Assembly (NCBI GenBank): GCA_004173475.1
Contig: SEBU01000007.1
Location: 1 to 64,000 of the forward strand
Direction: 5' to 3'
Length of the DNA stretch: 64,000 bases
From: Gammaproteobacteria bacterium
GTDB taxonomy: Bacteria; Pseudomonadota; Gammaproteobacteria; Pseudomonadales; Cellvibrionaceae
Made by a program: the position numbers and the translations under genes. Below are positions 8,101 through 17,071 of the stretch, piece by piece; the stretch's first letter is position 1; every line of letters begins with the position of its first letter. Below the pieces are notes generated by a model, which was not told where the DNA came from, searched no databases, and saw nothing but the letters and a program-made list of their open reading frames with translations.

Positions 8101-10489
8101 CGGCATGTAACGGTAGCGGGTTTACGAAGTAGCCGTAAATTTGCGAGAACTCTTGCTCCGTACGCCCCATCACCGGGCTGCCGACGATAATATTGTCTTG
8201 CCCTGAATAGCGATGCAGCAATGCGTAATAGGCCGATAAGAGCACCATAAATACGGTCATGCCTTGTTGACGAGCCAGATCCTGAACGCGCTCGCTGAGC
8301 TCGTTATTCAGTACAAAGAATTGCGAGGCACCGTTGTTGGTTTGTACCGCTGGTCTGGGTTTGTCGATTGGCAAGTTCAGTACAGGTACTTCGGCAGGCA
8401 AATGCGCTAACCAGTACTTCTGCATACGGTCCGCCGCCGGGCTCGCAAGGAATCGATTCTGCCAGTTCAGGAAGTCCAAATAGCGAGCTTTTACCGGTGG
8501 CAACACGAAGGTTTCATTGCGGCGCATACTTTCGTAAAGGGCCAGAAGTTCGTCGATGAAAGTAAAAGTTGAAATAGCATCTGAAATAATATGATGCACA
8601 GCTTTCATGATGATCCACTGATCATCGGAACGACGATATAGCCGGAAACGCATCAAAGAGTCGTACGCTAAATCATAGGGTTTGCGATAGTCATCAATAA
8701 TCATTTGATAGATATCGTCCCAATCGCGCCCTTCAACATTTACCAGCCCAATATCTTCAAAGGACTCTGGAGAGATACGTTGGATTGCGTGGCCATCTTT
8801 CTGCATAAAGTTGGAGCGCAACATGGGATGGCGACGAATAAGCAAGCGCACGGCGTCAAACATCAACTCAGGTTCAAGTTTTGTACGAACTTCTACCGCA
8901 CCCCCAATGTTGTATGCAAAGCCATCGGGGTTCAAATGCTTGAGGAACCACAGCGCCGTTTGGTTTTGCGTGAGAGGGAATTCCAGCTCGTTGGTGAATA
9001 TCTGGATATTTTTGTCGTTGTCGTCGGCTGGTTGTGCCGCGCTGACAAACTCAAGCAAGCCATTGTGAACGTCGTTAATTAATTCACTGACCAAGGTGCC
9101 GGACAATAAGGTAACCACTGGCAAAGCGACCTTCAAATCACGCTGAATGCGCGCACGTAATTCGATCGCTAAGAGTGAATCCAGACCCAACTGATTCAAG
9201 CTGACATCGCCGCTTACAACTTCTGCTTTGACCCGCATGATGTCCGCCACTATGTGCGTAAAGTGCTCGGTCAATAACTGCAGGCGTTGATCGCTGTCCG
9301 CATGGCGGAAACGGTCAACAAACGTGCTTTGATCAGTATCGCCCTGAGCGCTTTTTTGTTCTTTCGCAAGGTCGGCAATTAACGGCGGCATACTTTGATA
9401 CCACGCGGTAAATAGCGGCCAATCCACTACGGTGTTTACCATTAATTGCGCACAGTCCTGACCGAGCACACGCTCCATAACTTCCATTCCCGCTTCCGGT
9501 GCGAGCGAGTTCATGCCACGGCTGTTACGGTAATGGTTAATTAAGCCCAGCTCTTCAATCATGCCGGTTGCCCAGGGGCCCCAGTCAATCGCAAGCCCAG
9601 GCAGCCCGAGCGAGCGGCGGTGGTGAGCAAGCCCGTCCAAGAATGCATTGCCTGCGGCGTAGTTGGTTTGGCCCGCCGTGGTCAGGAGTGAAGCGACCGA
9701 TGCAAATAAGACAAAGTGGTCAAGTGGCTGATCGGCCAAATGACGATGCAAAAGATAGCTGCCGATGACCTTGGGGCTATAAGCGGCATCAAATTTATCG
9801 AGCGACATTTCGGTGATAAGAGTGTCGCGTACCTGTCCTGCTAGGTGAAACACACCGCGAATAGGTGGTAACGCACGCTGTTTAAAGTCGGCCAACCAAG
9901 ACACCAGGCTTTCTTCATTGGTGATGTCCACCGGCGCTAAAATCGCGTCGGCGCCCGCCGCTTCCAATTCGCGAATAAAGCTGATGTGACGACCGATATC
10001 TGAAGTCGGGTCCACCGACTGCCATTGATTACGAGCTGGCAATTGCGTGCGGCTCATTAAAATTATTCGCCGCGCACCGCGTTTCACCAGGGTTTGACAA
10101 ACCAGACGGCCCAGCGCACCTAGTGCTCCGGTAACCAGGTAGCAGCCATCGGCACGCAACCGCAACGGTAATGGACGAGACAAGCTAGTCGCCGGCTGCA
10201 AACGGCAGGTCAAACGGTTTTCACCACGCCAGGCAACTTCAGTTTCGTCAGAAGCTTGCATCTCATACAGCAAGTGTTCTGCCTCTGATAGCGCCGCTGC
10301 TTTTTCGCTGAGTGCATTGGCATCGAGGTCAACTAATTTGCCATTATTGCTAATGAGCTCTTGGTACCACAGCACGCGGCCTACACCCCAAACGGCGGCA
10401 GGTAATGGTTCTGCGCGATCTTCCGCCAGGATGGACTGCGCACCTCGTGTTGCGATTATCAGCTGCGATTTATTGTTTTCTTTCAACAA
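5138..10489 (-). CDS. Hybrid PKS-NRPS, C-terminal part (KR-ACP-C-A-PCP-TE), split by an in-frame stop
   Basis: 1783 codons after an in-frame TAA. Modules in order: ketoreductase (TGALGALG near 116, active-site region QTNYAAGNAFLD), acyl carrier protein (GLDSLLA), condensation domain (HHIISDA near 633, last position Ala where Gly is usual), adenylation domain (YTSGSTGRPK near 1110, YRTGDL), peptidyl carrier (GGSSIKL near 1505) and thioesterase (GYSLGG near 1626). In PoTeM synthases the NRPS half joins two polyketide chains to ornithine and the TE closes the tetramate. The only candidate start is TTG at 10489, with no separate Shine-Dalgarno, and the protein would begin inside the KR structural region. 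The piece is therefore best read as the continuation of the upstream frame, not an independent gene. Confidence 0.9.
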   Translation of the reverse strand: MLKENNKSQLIIATRGAQSILAEDRAEPLPAAVWGVGRVLWYQELISNNGKLVDLDANALSEKAAALSEAEHLLYEMQASDETEVAWRGENRLTCRLQPATSLSRPLPLRLRADGCYLVTGALGALGRLVCQTLVKRGARRIILMSRTQLPARNQWQSVDPTSDIGRHISFIRELEAAGADAILAPVDITNEESLVSWLADFKQRALPPIRGVFHLAGQVRDTLITEMSLDKFDAAYSPKVIGSYLLHRHLADQPLDHFVLFASVASLLTTAGQTNYAAGNAFLDGLAHHRRSLGLPGLAIDWGPWATGMIEELGLINHYRNSRGMNSLAPEAGMEVMERVLGQDCAQLMVNTVVDWPLFTAWYQSMPPLIADLAKEQKSAQGDTDQSTFVDRFRHADSDQRLQLLTEHFTHIVADIMRVKAEVVSGDVSLNQLGLDSLLAIELRARIQRDLKVALPVVTLLSGTLVSELINDVHNGLLEFVSAAQPADDNDKNIQIFTNELEFPLTQNQTALWFLKHLNPDGFAYNIGGAVEVRTKLEPELMFDAVRLLIRRHPMLRSNFMQKDGHAIQRISPESFEDIGLVNVEGRDWDDIYQMIIDDYRKPYDLAYDSLMRFRLYRRSDDQWIIMKAVHHIISDAISTFTFIDELLALYESMRRNETFVLPPVKARYLDFLNWQNRFLASPAADRMQKYWLAHLPAEVPVLNLPIDKPRPAVQTNNGASQFFVLNNELSERVQDLARQQGMTVFMVLLSAYYALLHRYSGQDNIIVGSPVMGRTEQEFSQIYGYFVNPLPLHADLSGQPTTLALLDQVQQTVLNGLDNQEYPFVLLVDKLGLKHDPSRSAVFQAMFILLAHKVSTEQYGYKLEYIELPEEEGQFDLTLSVYEDEAEGRFHCVFKYNTDLFLPETMERLTGHYQNLLEAMTTTPDVPITQLNMLNKDERSYLLEEWSGANHQIAALQPITDLIDAYASSNSTAVTMPLEDGTKLTLSYAELAQRSDKLASNLQELGIGKGKIVALCVAKSPELIVSLLGILKSGAAYLPLDPDYPTDRLAYMLSHANASLALADAHTIERLAEWNGNSLLLNDAKLTRTNNLQPQGHIEQDDLAYVIYTSGSTGRPKAVQVSHGNLAAVYKGWEEHYRLKQDVSVFAQLASFSFDVFAGDLLRALCSGGTLVLVERDLLFNTARLYQTLIAEKVDCVEFVPAVIRGLMNYCENENKRLDFLRLLIVGSDVWKVEEIQRLRALCNPKYRLVNSYGLSEATIDSTCFEGPVESFEAGRMVPIGHPFANSEVYVLDGHQQPVPLGVRGELWIGGAGVAQGYLGAPELTAQRFVTLNLNGSSQRLYRTGDLAHWDSFGTLHLLGRADNQVKVRGHRIEVGEIEAQLKALPSVSEAVVTLRVDSAGEGQLCAYCVPMENVQLETKELRQHLGSHLPTYMIPTWFVTVAALPLSPNGKVDLNALPAPAFNGQEILEAPQTLYEVRMAEHWKQLLNLEQVGLQQDFFEIGGSSIKLIELMYHIQTEFNIAVSVSQLFKISTLYGMAKTVEHIIIGRESGSQPYLKFNAKESENLFCFPPAGGHGLVYRRLAAEMPDYCFNSFNYLMGDDKVTRYADLIESLQSAGPYTLFGYSLGGNLAFEVAKQLEQRGHQVNHLVIMDSYRISEQFEFGDEHLAEFEKELSEHLRKHTGSEIVAHETIEQARDYIHFCSRTVNSGKLDAAICVIADQDKLQFYASGEKGSWHGSSNASVTVLKGAGKHADMLDEGYVADNADLTLGALAAREVYVD

Positions 10490-10492
10490 CCC

Positions 10493-13400
10493 TTAGGCTA
10501 ACACGATCAAAGGGTAAGTGGCATATTGCGTATTCGACGAAAGGTCAGAAGTGTCACTTTCGGCAAGCGCCGGTGAATCCAAATGCCACAAGTAAAGGAT
10601 AGATTCACAGACAGGGGCATTTGCCGTTTTCAATGCAGCAAATAGCTTGCTGATATCGTCCACTGAGCCTGGCACTACCGTCGCGATTTGCACGAGTGGG
10701 TCAAAATCGAAACTGGTGCCGGGCGAAACAAGGTAATAATGTTGATGGCGTTCATTTAATTTCAGAACCAGCTGCTCCACCAATGGCGATTCAGCGTTTC
10801 CGAAGATCAAAACAGAACCGGACGCAACCGGCGTTTCTTGTTCTACTACAGGCTTATCAATCCATTTAACTTCGGTTAGCCAGCTATCGACGGTGGCAAG
10901 GCTTACTTTACTCGCTGCTTTTTCAACATTCGCCGCGCGGAAACCACTAATAGTACCCAACGGTTGTCCAGCGTCATCAAAAATACCTATATCGCCCACG
11001 ACTTCATCTTCGGTGCGATGTGTAATACGCGCGTGCGCCCATATGGAAGATGCACCTACCGCACGGGTTCGAATTTCAGCGATGCTTAAGGGTAAACGTA
11101 TACCGGTTTGGGCTGGCGCACTTTGGTGAAAGGGTATTTCTGTGGTCAAAAGTGCCTGGAAGCAAGCATCCATCAAGGCCGGATGGAAATGGTGGTTACC
11201 CGCGTCTTCGCCTAACAAATGGCTTGGCACTATGCGCGCTAGAGCTTCGCCGTCACCGATCCAGATGTCCTGAATTGGTTGGAACGCTGGGCCATAGTGG
11301 TAGCCCATTTTGCCTAACGTGGCGTAACAATTGGTGCTGTTCAAGGTCAGAGTGCTACGTGCTTTTACCACACCAATATCTATGGCCGGCGTTTGGCGTT
11401 GTTGTTGGCTAGTACGTAATACGCCGCTAGCGTGAATAACCGGATCTTGTTCGCCATTAGGTATGGTTGCCACCGTGAAACGCGCGCTGTCGCTATCGAA
11501 CAGGAATTGCACGGGTTTTACATCGGCATCCGGTAAATAGAGAGCCTTCAGTAATTCCACATTGGCAATAACAGCGGCTGTATCACCGGTCATGGCATGC
11601 ATAGCCTGCGCTGCCATTTCTATATACCCAGCAGCAGGAAAGAGAACATTACCTTGGATACGATGGTCATTGAGGTAAGGCTGCTTTTCGATATCAAGCA
11701 AAGCTTCCCAAGATGGCGAAGCGCTCGGTAAACGACGCCCTAATAAAGCATGGTTAATCTCGCCAAGACGAATTTGGGCCACGGCTTTGGACTCTATCCA
11801 GTAACGATCTGGTTTCCAGGGATAAGTCGGCAGGGTAGTAGTAACGCCGCCAGCATACATAGGCGACCAATCTATGCTTACGCCAAGGTTGTGCAGCGTT
11901 GCCACTGATTGCGCAAAACGTGCACCTTCGTCTTCAAGACGTCGGATCGAAGGGACGACTTTCGCAGGACGCTGACGCGCGGCCATGCACTCTAGTATTG
12001 AGTGGCCAAGTACTGGATGCGGGCCGATCTCTAAAAATAAGCCGTATTGATCCTTGGCGATTTGATCAATAGCGTCTTTAAATCTCACGCTGTAACGAAC
12101 GTTATCCCACCAATAAGATGCATCAAGTTCAGTACCCACCGCTTTAGCGCTACGGCCAGTGAGATACAGCGGAAGTTGAGTTGGTTGTGGCTTGATATCG
12201 GCAAGAGTTGCGAATAACTCGTCTTTGATGAGATCCATTTTTGCGCTGTGATAGGGAACGCTAACCGCGAGAAATTTGGCAAAAATTTTCTCGGCTTGTA
12301 AGGTCGCAGCTAATTCGGTTAAAGGTTCTTTGTCCCCAGCCAGGGTTAATGAGGTAGGGCCGTTAATCGCCGCCACCGAAATCAAATCACCGTAGGGCGC
12401 GATGCGTGCCAGCGCCTCTTGTTCGGTGAGAGTCACTGCCAACATTGCGCCTGTGCCATTCAACAAATGCTGTAATCGGCTGCGGTGGATGATGACAGTA
12501 ACAGCGTCCTCAAGACTATAAACACCTGCTTCGTAAAACGCGGCGGCTTCACCGGCGCTGTGTCCGACAATGGCGTCGGGCTTTACACCGTATGAACGCC
12601 AGAGCGCGGCCAACGCAATTTGCAATGCGAAATTGGCGGGCTGGGCGAGCCAGGTTCCAGCCATTTGCGAGTCTGATTCACTTGCGTTGAGTTCTTCTAT
12701 CAACGACCAATCGGTGAGCTTACGCATCTCCCGATCGCAAGTTTCTATTACCGCGCGATAGACCGGTTCGGTTTCAAATAATTGCCGGCCCATGCCCCAC
12801 CATTGCGGGCCCATGCCGGTAAATACCCAAACCAACTTGCGTTTGTTCCCTTCTAATTGGGTATCGCTAACCACGTTTGGATTGGGCTCGTTGTTTAGAA
12901 AACCGTCCAAACGCTCTAATAAATCCTCTTTGTTTTTGTAAACAAATGACAGATTCGATTCCAACGGCTGACGGCGGTTGGCCAAAGTGTGGCCCGCATT
13001 TAACAAGAAATCGGCATCAGTATTGTTGGCAATGGCAGCGCGTATACGCTTCACCATCGCCGGTAAATCTGCTGGGTCGCGAGCGGTCAAAGGCAAAATA
13101 GCGTAATTAGGTTTGGCTTTATTGGTAGGAATTGCTACTGCGGGCGCTTCTTCCAAAAGTACGTGTGCATTGGTTCCACCGAACCCAAAAGAGTTCACGC
13201 CAGCGCGGGCAGGGCCTTTATGCTCTGGCCACGGCGTTGGTACGCGCGGGATATCGAAAGGTTGATCATCCAAATTAAGCGCAGGGTTAACGGTTTGCAG
13301 ATTAATATGCGGCGGAATGACTTTGTTTTTCAGTGCAAGGGTGGTTTTAATCAAACCGGCGACACCGGCTGCAGCTTCCGTGTGACCAATGTTGGTTTTC

Positions 13401-14455
13401 ACCGACCCGATATAACATTGCGAACCGGGTGCGCGCCCCTCCGCTAAAATTCGCCCTAAGGCATTAGCTTCAATCGGGTCACCTACGGGTGTAGAGGTTC
13501 CGTGTGCTTCGATGTATTGCAGCTCACCGGGAATGACACCAGCCTGTTTGCAGACTTGGCGAATAAGGCGTGTTTGCGCTTCGCCGTTGGGAACGGTAAT
13601 TCCATTGGTTTTTCCGTCCTGATTAACGCCGCTACCAATAATCACCGCGTGAATTGGGTCGCCATCGCGAATCGCATCGTCCAAACGCTTCAATGCAACT
13701 ACGCCCACGCCTTCGGAACGCACATAACCATTAGCGGCGGCATCGTAAGTGCGCGACAAACCTTCTGGCGAAAGAAATCCGCCTTTGGATTCGGTAATCG
13801 TGTATTGCGGAGTCATGTGTAACAAAACACCTCCGGCTAAAGCGACACTACTTTCTCCGCTTAACAAGCTTTGGCATGCCAAATGTACTGTAACGAGAGA
13901 GGAACTACAGGCCGTATCGACTGACATACTTGGGCCGTTAAAATCGAAGCAATATGAAATGCGATTAGACAAAATTGTCATCATGGTTCCGGTAGCGGTA
14001 TGCGCGGCCAGACCTTTAAAACTTAAATCGGCAAACTGGACAATTTTATAATCCAGAGTAAATCCGCCAATAAAAACCCCCACATTTTTTCCTGCCAGTT
14101 TCAGTGGACGTTGGCCGCCATCCTCCAGTGCTTCCCAGGCCACCTCTAATAATTTTCGTTGCTGTGGGTCCATGTATTCGGCCTCGCGTGGGCCGATACC
14201 AAAAAACGCAGGATCAAACTCATCAAACCCATTGATGTAACCGCCACGACCACCCGTTAAACGGCCAGGCTTTGCCTTGTCTTTACTGAATAAATTTTCA
14301 GCGTTGTAACGATTGGTTGGAGTTGACGTGAGGCAATCTTTTCCACCTATCAAGTTTTCCCAAAATGTTGAGTAATCATTCGCTTCGCCTGGGAAACGAC
14401 AACCTATACCGATAATCGCAATTTTTTCGCGTGAACTATTTTTTGTAGAGTCCAT
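10493..14455 (-). CDS. Hybrid PKS-NRPS, N-terminal part (KS-AT-DH-start of KR), ends at in-frame TAA
   Basis: 1320 residues of an iterative type I polyketide synthase. Ketosynthase: DTACSSS with catalytic Cys near 181, EAHGTSTPVGD and KTNIGHTEAAAG with the two His. Acyltransferase: GHSAGE near 630 and a PYHS element compatible with malonyl-CoA. Dehydratase: H-x3-G-x4-P within NDHRIQGNVLFP near 930 and DACFQ. The frame stops at TAA (10495-10493) within the KR structural half, and the same frame continues for 1784 codons. With the stop ignored, the whole frame is about 3100 codons, the size and domain order of PoTeM synthases. The ATG at 14455 has AAGAGG upstream. Whether the stop is a mutation, sequencing error or read through cannot be told here. 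Confidence 0.9.
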   Translation of the reverse strand: MDSTKNSSREKIAIIGIGCRFPGEANDYSTFWENLIGGKDCLTSTPTNRYNAENLFSKDKAKPGRLTGGRGGYINGFDEFDPAFFGIGPREAEYMDPQQRKLLEVAWEALEDGGQRPLKLAGKNVGVFIGGFTLDYKIVQFADLSFKGLAAHTATGTMMTILSNRISYCFDFNGPSMSVDTACSSSLVTVHLACQSLLSGESSVALAGGVLLHMTPQYTITESKGGFLSPEGLSRTYDAAANGYVRSEGVGVVALKRLDDAIRDGDPIHAVIIGSGVNQDGKTNGITVPNGEAQTRLIRQVCKQAGVIPGELQYIEAHGTSTPVGDPIEANALGRILAEGRAPGSQCYIGSVKTNIGHTEAAAGVAGLIKTTLALKNKVIPPHINLQTVNPALNLDDQPFDIPRVPTPWPEHKGPARAGVNSFGFGGTNAHVLLEEAPAVAIPTNKAKPNYAILPLTARDPADLPAMVKRIRAAIANNTDADFLLNAGHTLANRRQPLESNLSFVYKNKEDLLERLDGFLNNEPNPNVVSDTQLEGNKRKLVWVFTGMGPQWWGMGRQLFETEPVYRAVIETCDREMRKLTDWSLIEELNASESDSQMAGTWLAQPANFALQIALAALWRSYGVKPDAIVGHSAGEAAAFYEAGVYSLEDAVTVIIHRSRLQHLLNGTGAMLAVTLTEQEALARIAPYGDLISVAAINGPTSLTLAGDKEPLTELAATLQAEKIFAKFLAVSVPYHSAKMDLIKDELFATLADIKPQPTQLPLYLTGRSAKAVGTELDASYWWDNVRYSVRFKDAIDQIAKDQYGLFLEIGPHPVLGHSILECMAARQRPAKVVPSIRRLEDEGARFAQSVATLHNLGVSIDWSPMYAGGVTTTLPTYPWKPDRYWIESKAVAQIRLGEINHALLGRRLPSASPSWEALLDIEKQPYLNDHRIQGNVLFPAAGYIEMAAQAMHAMTGDTAAVIANVELLKALYLPDADVKPVQFLFDSDSARFTVATIPNGEQDPVIHASGVLRTSQQQRQTPAIDIGVVKARSTLTLNSTNCYATLGKMGYHYGPAFQPIQDIWIGDGEALARIVPSHLLGEDAGNHHFHPALMDACFQALLTTEIPFHQSAPAQTGIRLPLSIAEIRTRAVGASSIWAHARITHRTEDEVVGDIGIFDDAGQPLGTISGFRAANVEKAASKVSLATVDSWLTEVKWIDKPVVEQETPVASGSVLIFGNAESPLVEQLVLKLNERHQHYYLVSPGTSFDFDPLVQIATVVPGSVDDISKLFAALKTANAPVCESILYLWHLDSPALAESDTSDLSSNTQYATYPLIVLA

Positions 14456-14517
14456 TTTAAACCTCTTAATAAATAAACTGATAATAAAATTGGTAAAAAA
14501 AGCATGAGAGAATCCAG

Positions 14518-14539
14518 CGTGTGTGAAAAATCACACACG
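14518..14539. repeat. Perfect 9-bp hairpin in the hydroxylase/PKS spacer
   Basis: CGTGTGTGA and TCACACACG are exact reverse complements around an AAAA loop. It lies between the hydroxylase stop and the PKS start, where it could attenuate or stabilise the message. It resembles a CRP site superficially, but the TGTGA/TCACA half-sites are only 4 bases apart instead of 6. Confidence 0.6.
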
Positions 14540-14598
14540 AGTTTTATGCATAAATAATCTAGAGAGTTGTTACGAAAAAAATCTTCGCGTAAAAATAT

Positions 14599-15567
14599 TT
14601 ACGAAGAGTTTTTTGTTGAAAAATAATTTCGTTTTTTAACGAATGGATGAAGGAAATTTGAAAAAATAGCATTTGCTGGCGGGAAAGATGTAACGTTTTT
14701 AATTCCTACGGCGTTTGGTGTTCGTCCGTTTTTCCAAAAATAACTTTTGAAAAGTAAATCCCAAATAGGTACGTCCACGCTGTAATGTCCGGCTTCGCGA
14801 ATATCGAGGCTATGATGCAATCTGTGCTGTTCAGGGCCACCGACAAGGTAATTTAATTTACCCAATCGCACATCAACATTCGCATGAGCAAAATAACCTT
14901 GCGCCGTATTAAAAATACTGACAATGAAAAGTGCAGGCTGCGAAATGCCTAAAATTAGCATGGGAAGTTGAGCTAAAAATCGTCGTCCAAAAACATCTAG
15001 AACATGATTTAACGCGTTATTACTAACGTTAATTTTGGAAACGGTGTGGTGAATGCCATGGAGGCGCCAAAGCCACGTAAATTCATGTCCCGCTCTGTGA
15101 AATACGTAAGATCCCAGCGATGTTAGCAAGAGCGCCAGGGGTATTTCGAGCCATAACGGAATCACTGAATGCATAGGTGAGATCACTGAAGCTATGGCAT
15201 ATATCGCCGCTACTGATAATGCACCGCCGCTCATGGTGATAACTAAATAAAGTCCGTCTCGTCCCCATTCTGCAAGTGTTGGGTGCCATTCTTTTTCATA
15301 GGGAATTAACCTCTCACAAATAGCAAGGTAAGCAATTGCCCATAATAAGAAAACAACATTGCATAGACCAAAATTCAAATCAAAATAGAAAGCTGAACCA
15401 ATGGTGAGTAATGCTGAGATAAGTAGGATGGGGTAGCAAAGTCGCTGCAAGGCATTTAACTGCACTGCATTTTTTTCCAGGGGAGAAGTTTGTGTGCTTT
15501 CAATGTTCGCCAAACAGGTATTCGGATTTTCACTGCTAATTTCCGAAACTTCGGTATGTGTGCTCAT
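14599..15567 (-). CDS. Sterol desaturase / fatty acid hydroxylase family protein (PoTeM hydroxylase)
   Basis: A 322-residue membrane-bound non-haem di-iron oxygenase. The histidine clusters of the family are visible: HRAGH near 163, HGIHH near 175 and HRLHH near 255, between hydrophobic segments starting about residue 45. The ATG at 15567 has AAAGGAAC upstream. It is the first gene of the leftward cluster, 143 bases before the PKS gene. PoTeM clusters characteristically carry such a gene upstream of the PKS-NRPS, and the enzyme hydroxylates the ornithine-derived part of the tetramate; that assignment here rests on this synteny. A sterol or carotenoid substrate is less likely given the neighbours. 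Confidence 0.85.
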   Translation of the reverse strand: MSTHTEVSEISSENPNTCLANIESTQTSPLEKNAVQLNALQRLCYPILLISALLTIGSAFYFDLNFGLCNVVFLLWAIAYLAICERLIPYEKEWHPTLAEWGRDGLYLVITMSGGALSVAAIYAIASVISPMHSVIPLWLEIPLALLLTSLGSYVFHRAGHEFTWLWRLHGIHHTVSKINVSNNALNHVLDVFGRRFLAQLPMLILGISQPALFIVSIFNTAQGYFAHANVDVRLGKLNYLVGGPEQHRLHHSLDIREAGHYSVDVPIWDLLFKSYFWKNGRTPNAVGIKNVTSFPPANAIFSNFLHPFVKKRNYFSTKNSS

Positions 15568-16363
15568 TTAATGTTCCTTTCAACAAAATTTTCAACTTTT
15601 TGTGCGCGTATTGATCTAAATAAATCCGTAAAAACATGCAAAATTTTTTTAAAGCAAAGGAAGTGGGCTTGGATTGCGAGGCCATCGTAATCATGAATTG
15701 TTACAACGGCAAGAATAATAGTTCCATTAATTTTTATTTTTTTAAATTATTTTTTTATTTTTATTTGATTAATATTTGAAACGACAAGGGTGGCGAAATA
15801 TATATCTTTTTGTCGTCTTGGATTGCTAAATAAATTTTTGTCGTTTCAATTGTCGTTGAAAAAATTTTAATTTTTTATTCTGCCTATATAAAAACAGTTA
15901 ATGTTTTTATATATCGGATGTAGTTGATTTTTGAACACTTAGCGCAAAATAAAAGCGTGGAATGTTTAAGCGACTTGTTCCGGGGTTTTACATTTCATTC
16001 GTTTATATATGGGTAAATTCCCGCATTAAATTAATTTTAAATTAAATTTTAAGGTTATTTATTGGATTTAATTGCGTGAAAAAAATACCTTAAATTAGTG
16101 GTGGTTACGGAAATTATTTAAGAGGGTGATTTAATTTTAAGTGAAAGGTTAATCTAGCTTGGAAGTTTTTTTAGAAAGGATTTTATTGTGACTAACATTA
16201 TTTTTAAATTTAATTGCTAATTATTTATATAGTTTTTGGGAAAATAAAAGGCGTTTTAGTTGCGATCACGAAGTGATATTTAAGATGGGAGGGACGAAAA
16301 TTTCGCGCATTAATATTAATGCATTGCAGCGCTTGGACAGCATCTTCCTTGATGTGTGTTTAG
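15568..16363. other. AT-rich intergenic region upstream of the biosynthetic cluster
   Basis: About 800 bases without a convincing gene. It should contain the promoter of the hydroxylase/PKS-NRPS transcript. Apart from a cluster of TTGTCGT heptamers (15778-15856) I see only long A/T-rich stretches. Confidence 0.6.
15778..15856. promoter_or_regulatory. Cluster of four TTGTCGT heptamers upstream of the biosynthetic operon
   Basis: TTGTCGT occurs at 15810, 15838 and 15850 on the plus strand and as its complement ACGACAA at 15781-15787. The outer pair forms an inverted repeat, GAAACGACAA ... TTGTCGTTTC. Four copies of a 7-mer in about 80 bases, some 210-290 bases upstream of the first cluster gene, suggest binding sites for a regulator. 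The protein is unknown; no regulator gene is adjacent. Confidence 0.45.
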
Positions 16364-17071
16364 CTACACTCTCGCGCTGGGAATATTTAAGCCGCTAACG
16401 ACTGCGGGGCGCGCCAGAAAATCGTTTAGTGCGCGGCTCACGTGTGGAAATTTTTCAATATTGACCAGATCTGCAGCCTCATAAAAACCTAGTAAGTTGC
16501 GCACCCATGGAAAAGTGGCAATATCGGCAATGCTGTAGGCGTCACCTATGATCCATTGGCCTTTTTCGAGCTGCTGATTCAAAACACCAAGCAGGCGTTT
16601 GGCCTCGTCGACATACCGATTGAGAGGGCGCTTATCCTCCTAATGTTTTCCCGCGAATTTATTGAAGAAACCTACTTGTCCAAACATTGGGCCAATGCCA
16701 CCCATTTGAAACATTAACCATTGAATGGTGTGGTACCGGCCTACTACATCTAAAGGAATGAACTGTTTTGTTTTGTCGGCGAGGTAAAGCAGAATGGCGC
16801 CAGATTCGAAAAGAGCAAATGGTTGGCCATTGGGTCCATGTGGGTCAATAATCGCTGGAATTTTATTGTTCGGGTTTAACGATAAAAATTCCGGGGATAA
16901 CTGATCATTGCTATCGAAGCTTATTAAATGAGGTTCATAAGCTAATCCCGTTTCCTCCAGCATAATAGAAACTTTAACGCCATTAGGTGTTGGCAATGAA
17001 TATAGCTGCAATAAATCTGGTTGTTTTGGTGGCCACTTTTTTGTAATTGGAAATGCGGTTAAATTATTCAT
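16364..17071 (-). pseudogene. Glutathione S-transferase (YghU/YfcG-like), interrupted by in-frame TAG
   Basis: The reading frame from ATG 17071 to a stop at 16364 spans 235 codons, the normal length of a YghU/YfcG-type glutathione transferase. The thioredoxin-fold half is recognisable (LYSLPTPNGVKVSIMLEE, NPNNKIPAI, ESGAILLYLA), as is the helical half (GDAYSIADIATFPWVRNL). A TAG at 16642-16640, codon 144, interrupts it, and both halves are in the same frame with no indel. Homologues are continuous through this point, so a single base change or sequencing error is likely. The remainder has no good start (only TTG at 16582), so the helical half would not be made separately. Substrate unknown. 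Confidence 0.8.

Noticed and set aside
14518-14539. Possible CRP binding site (TGTGA...TCACA)
   Set aside because: The half-sites are 4 bases apart, not 6, and the arms are better explained as a hairpin.
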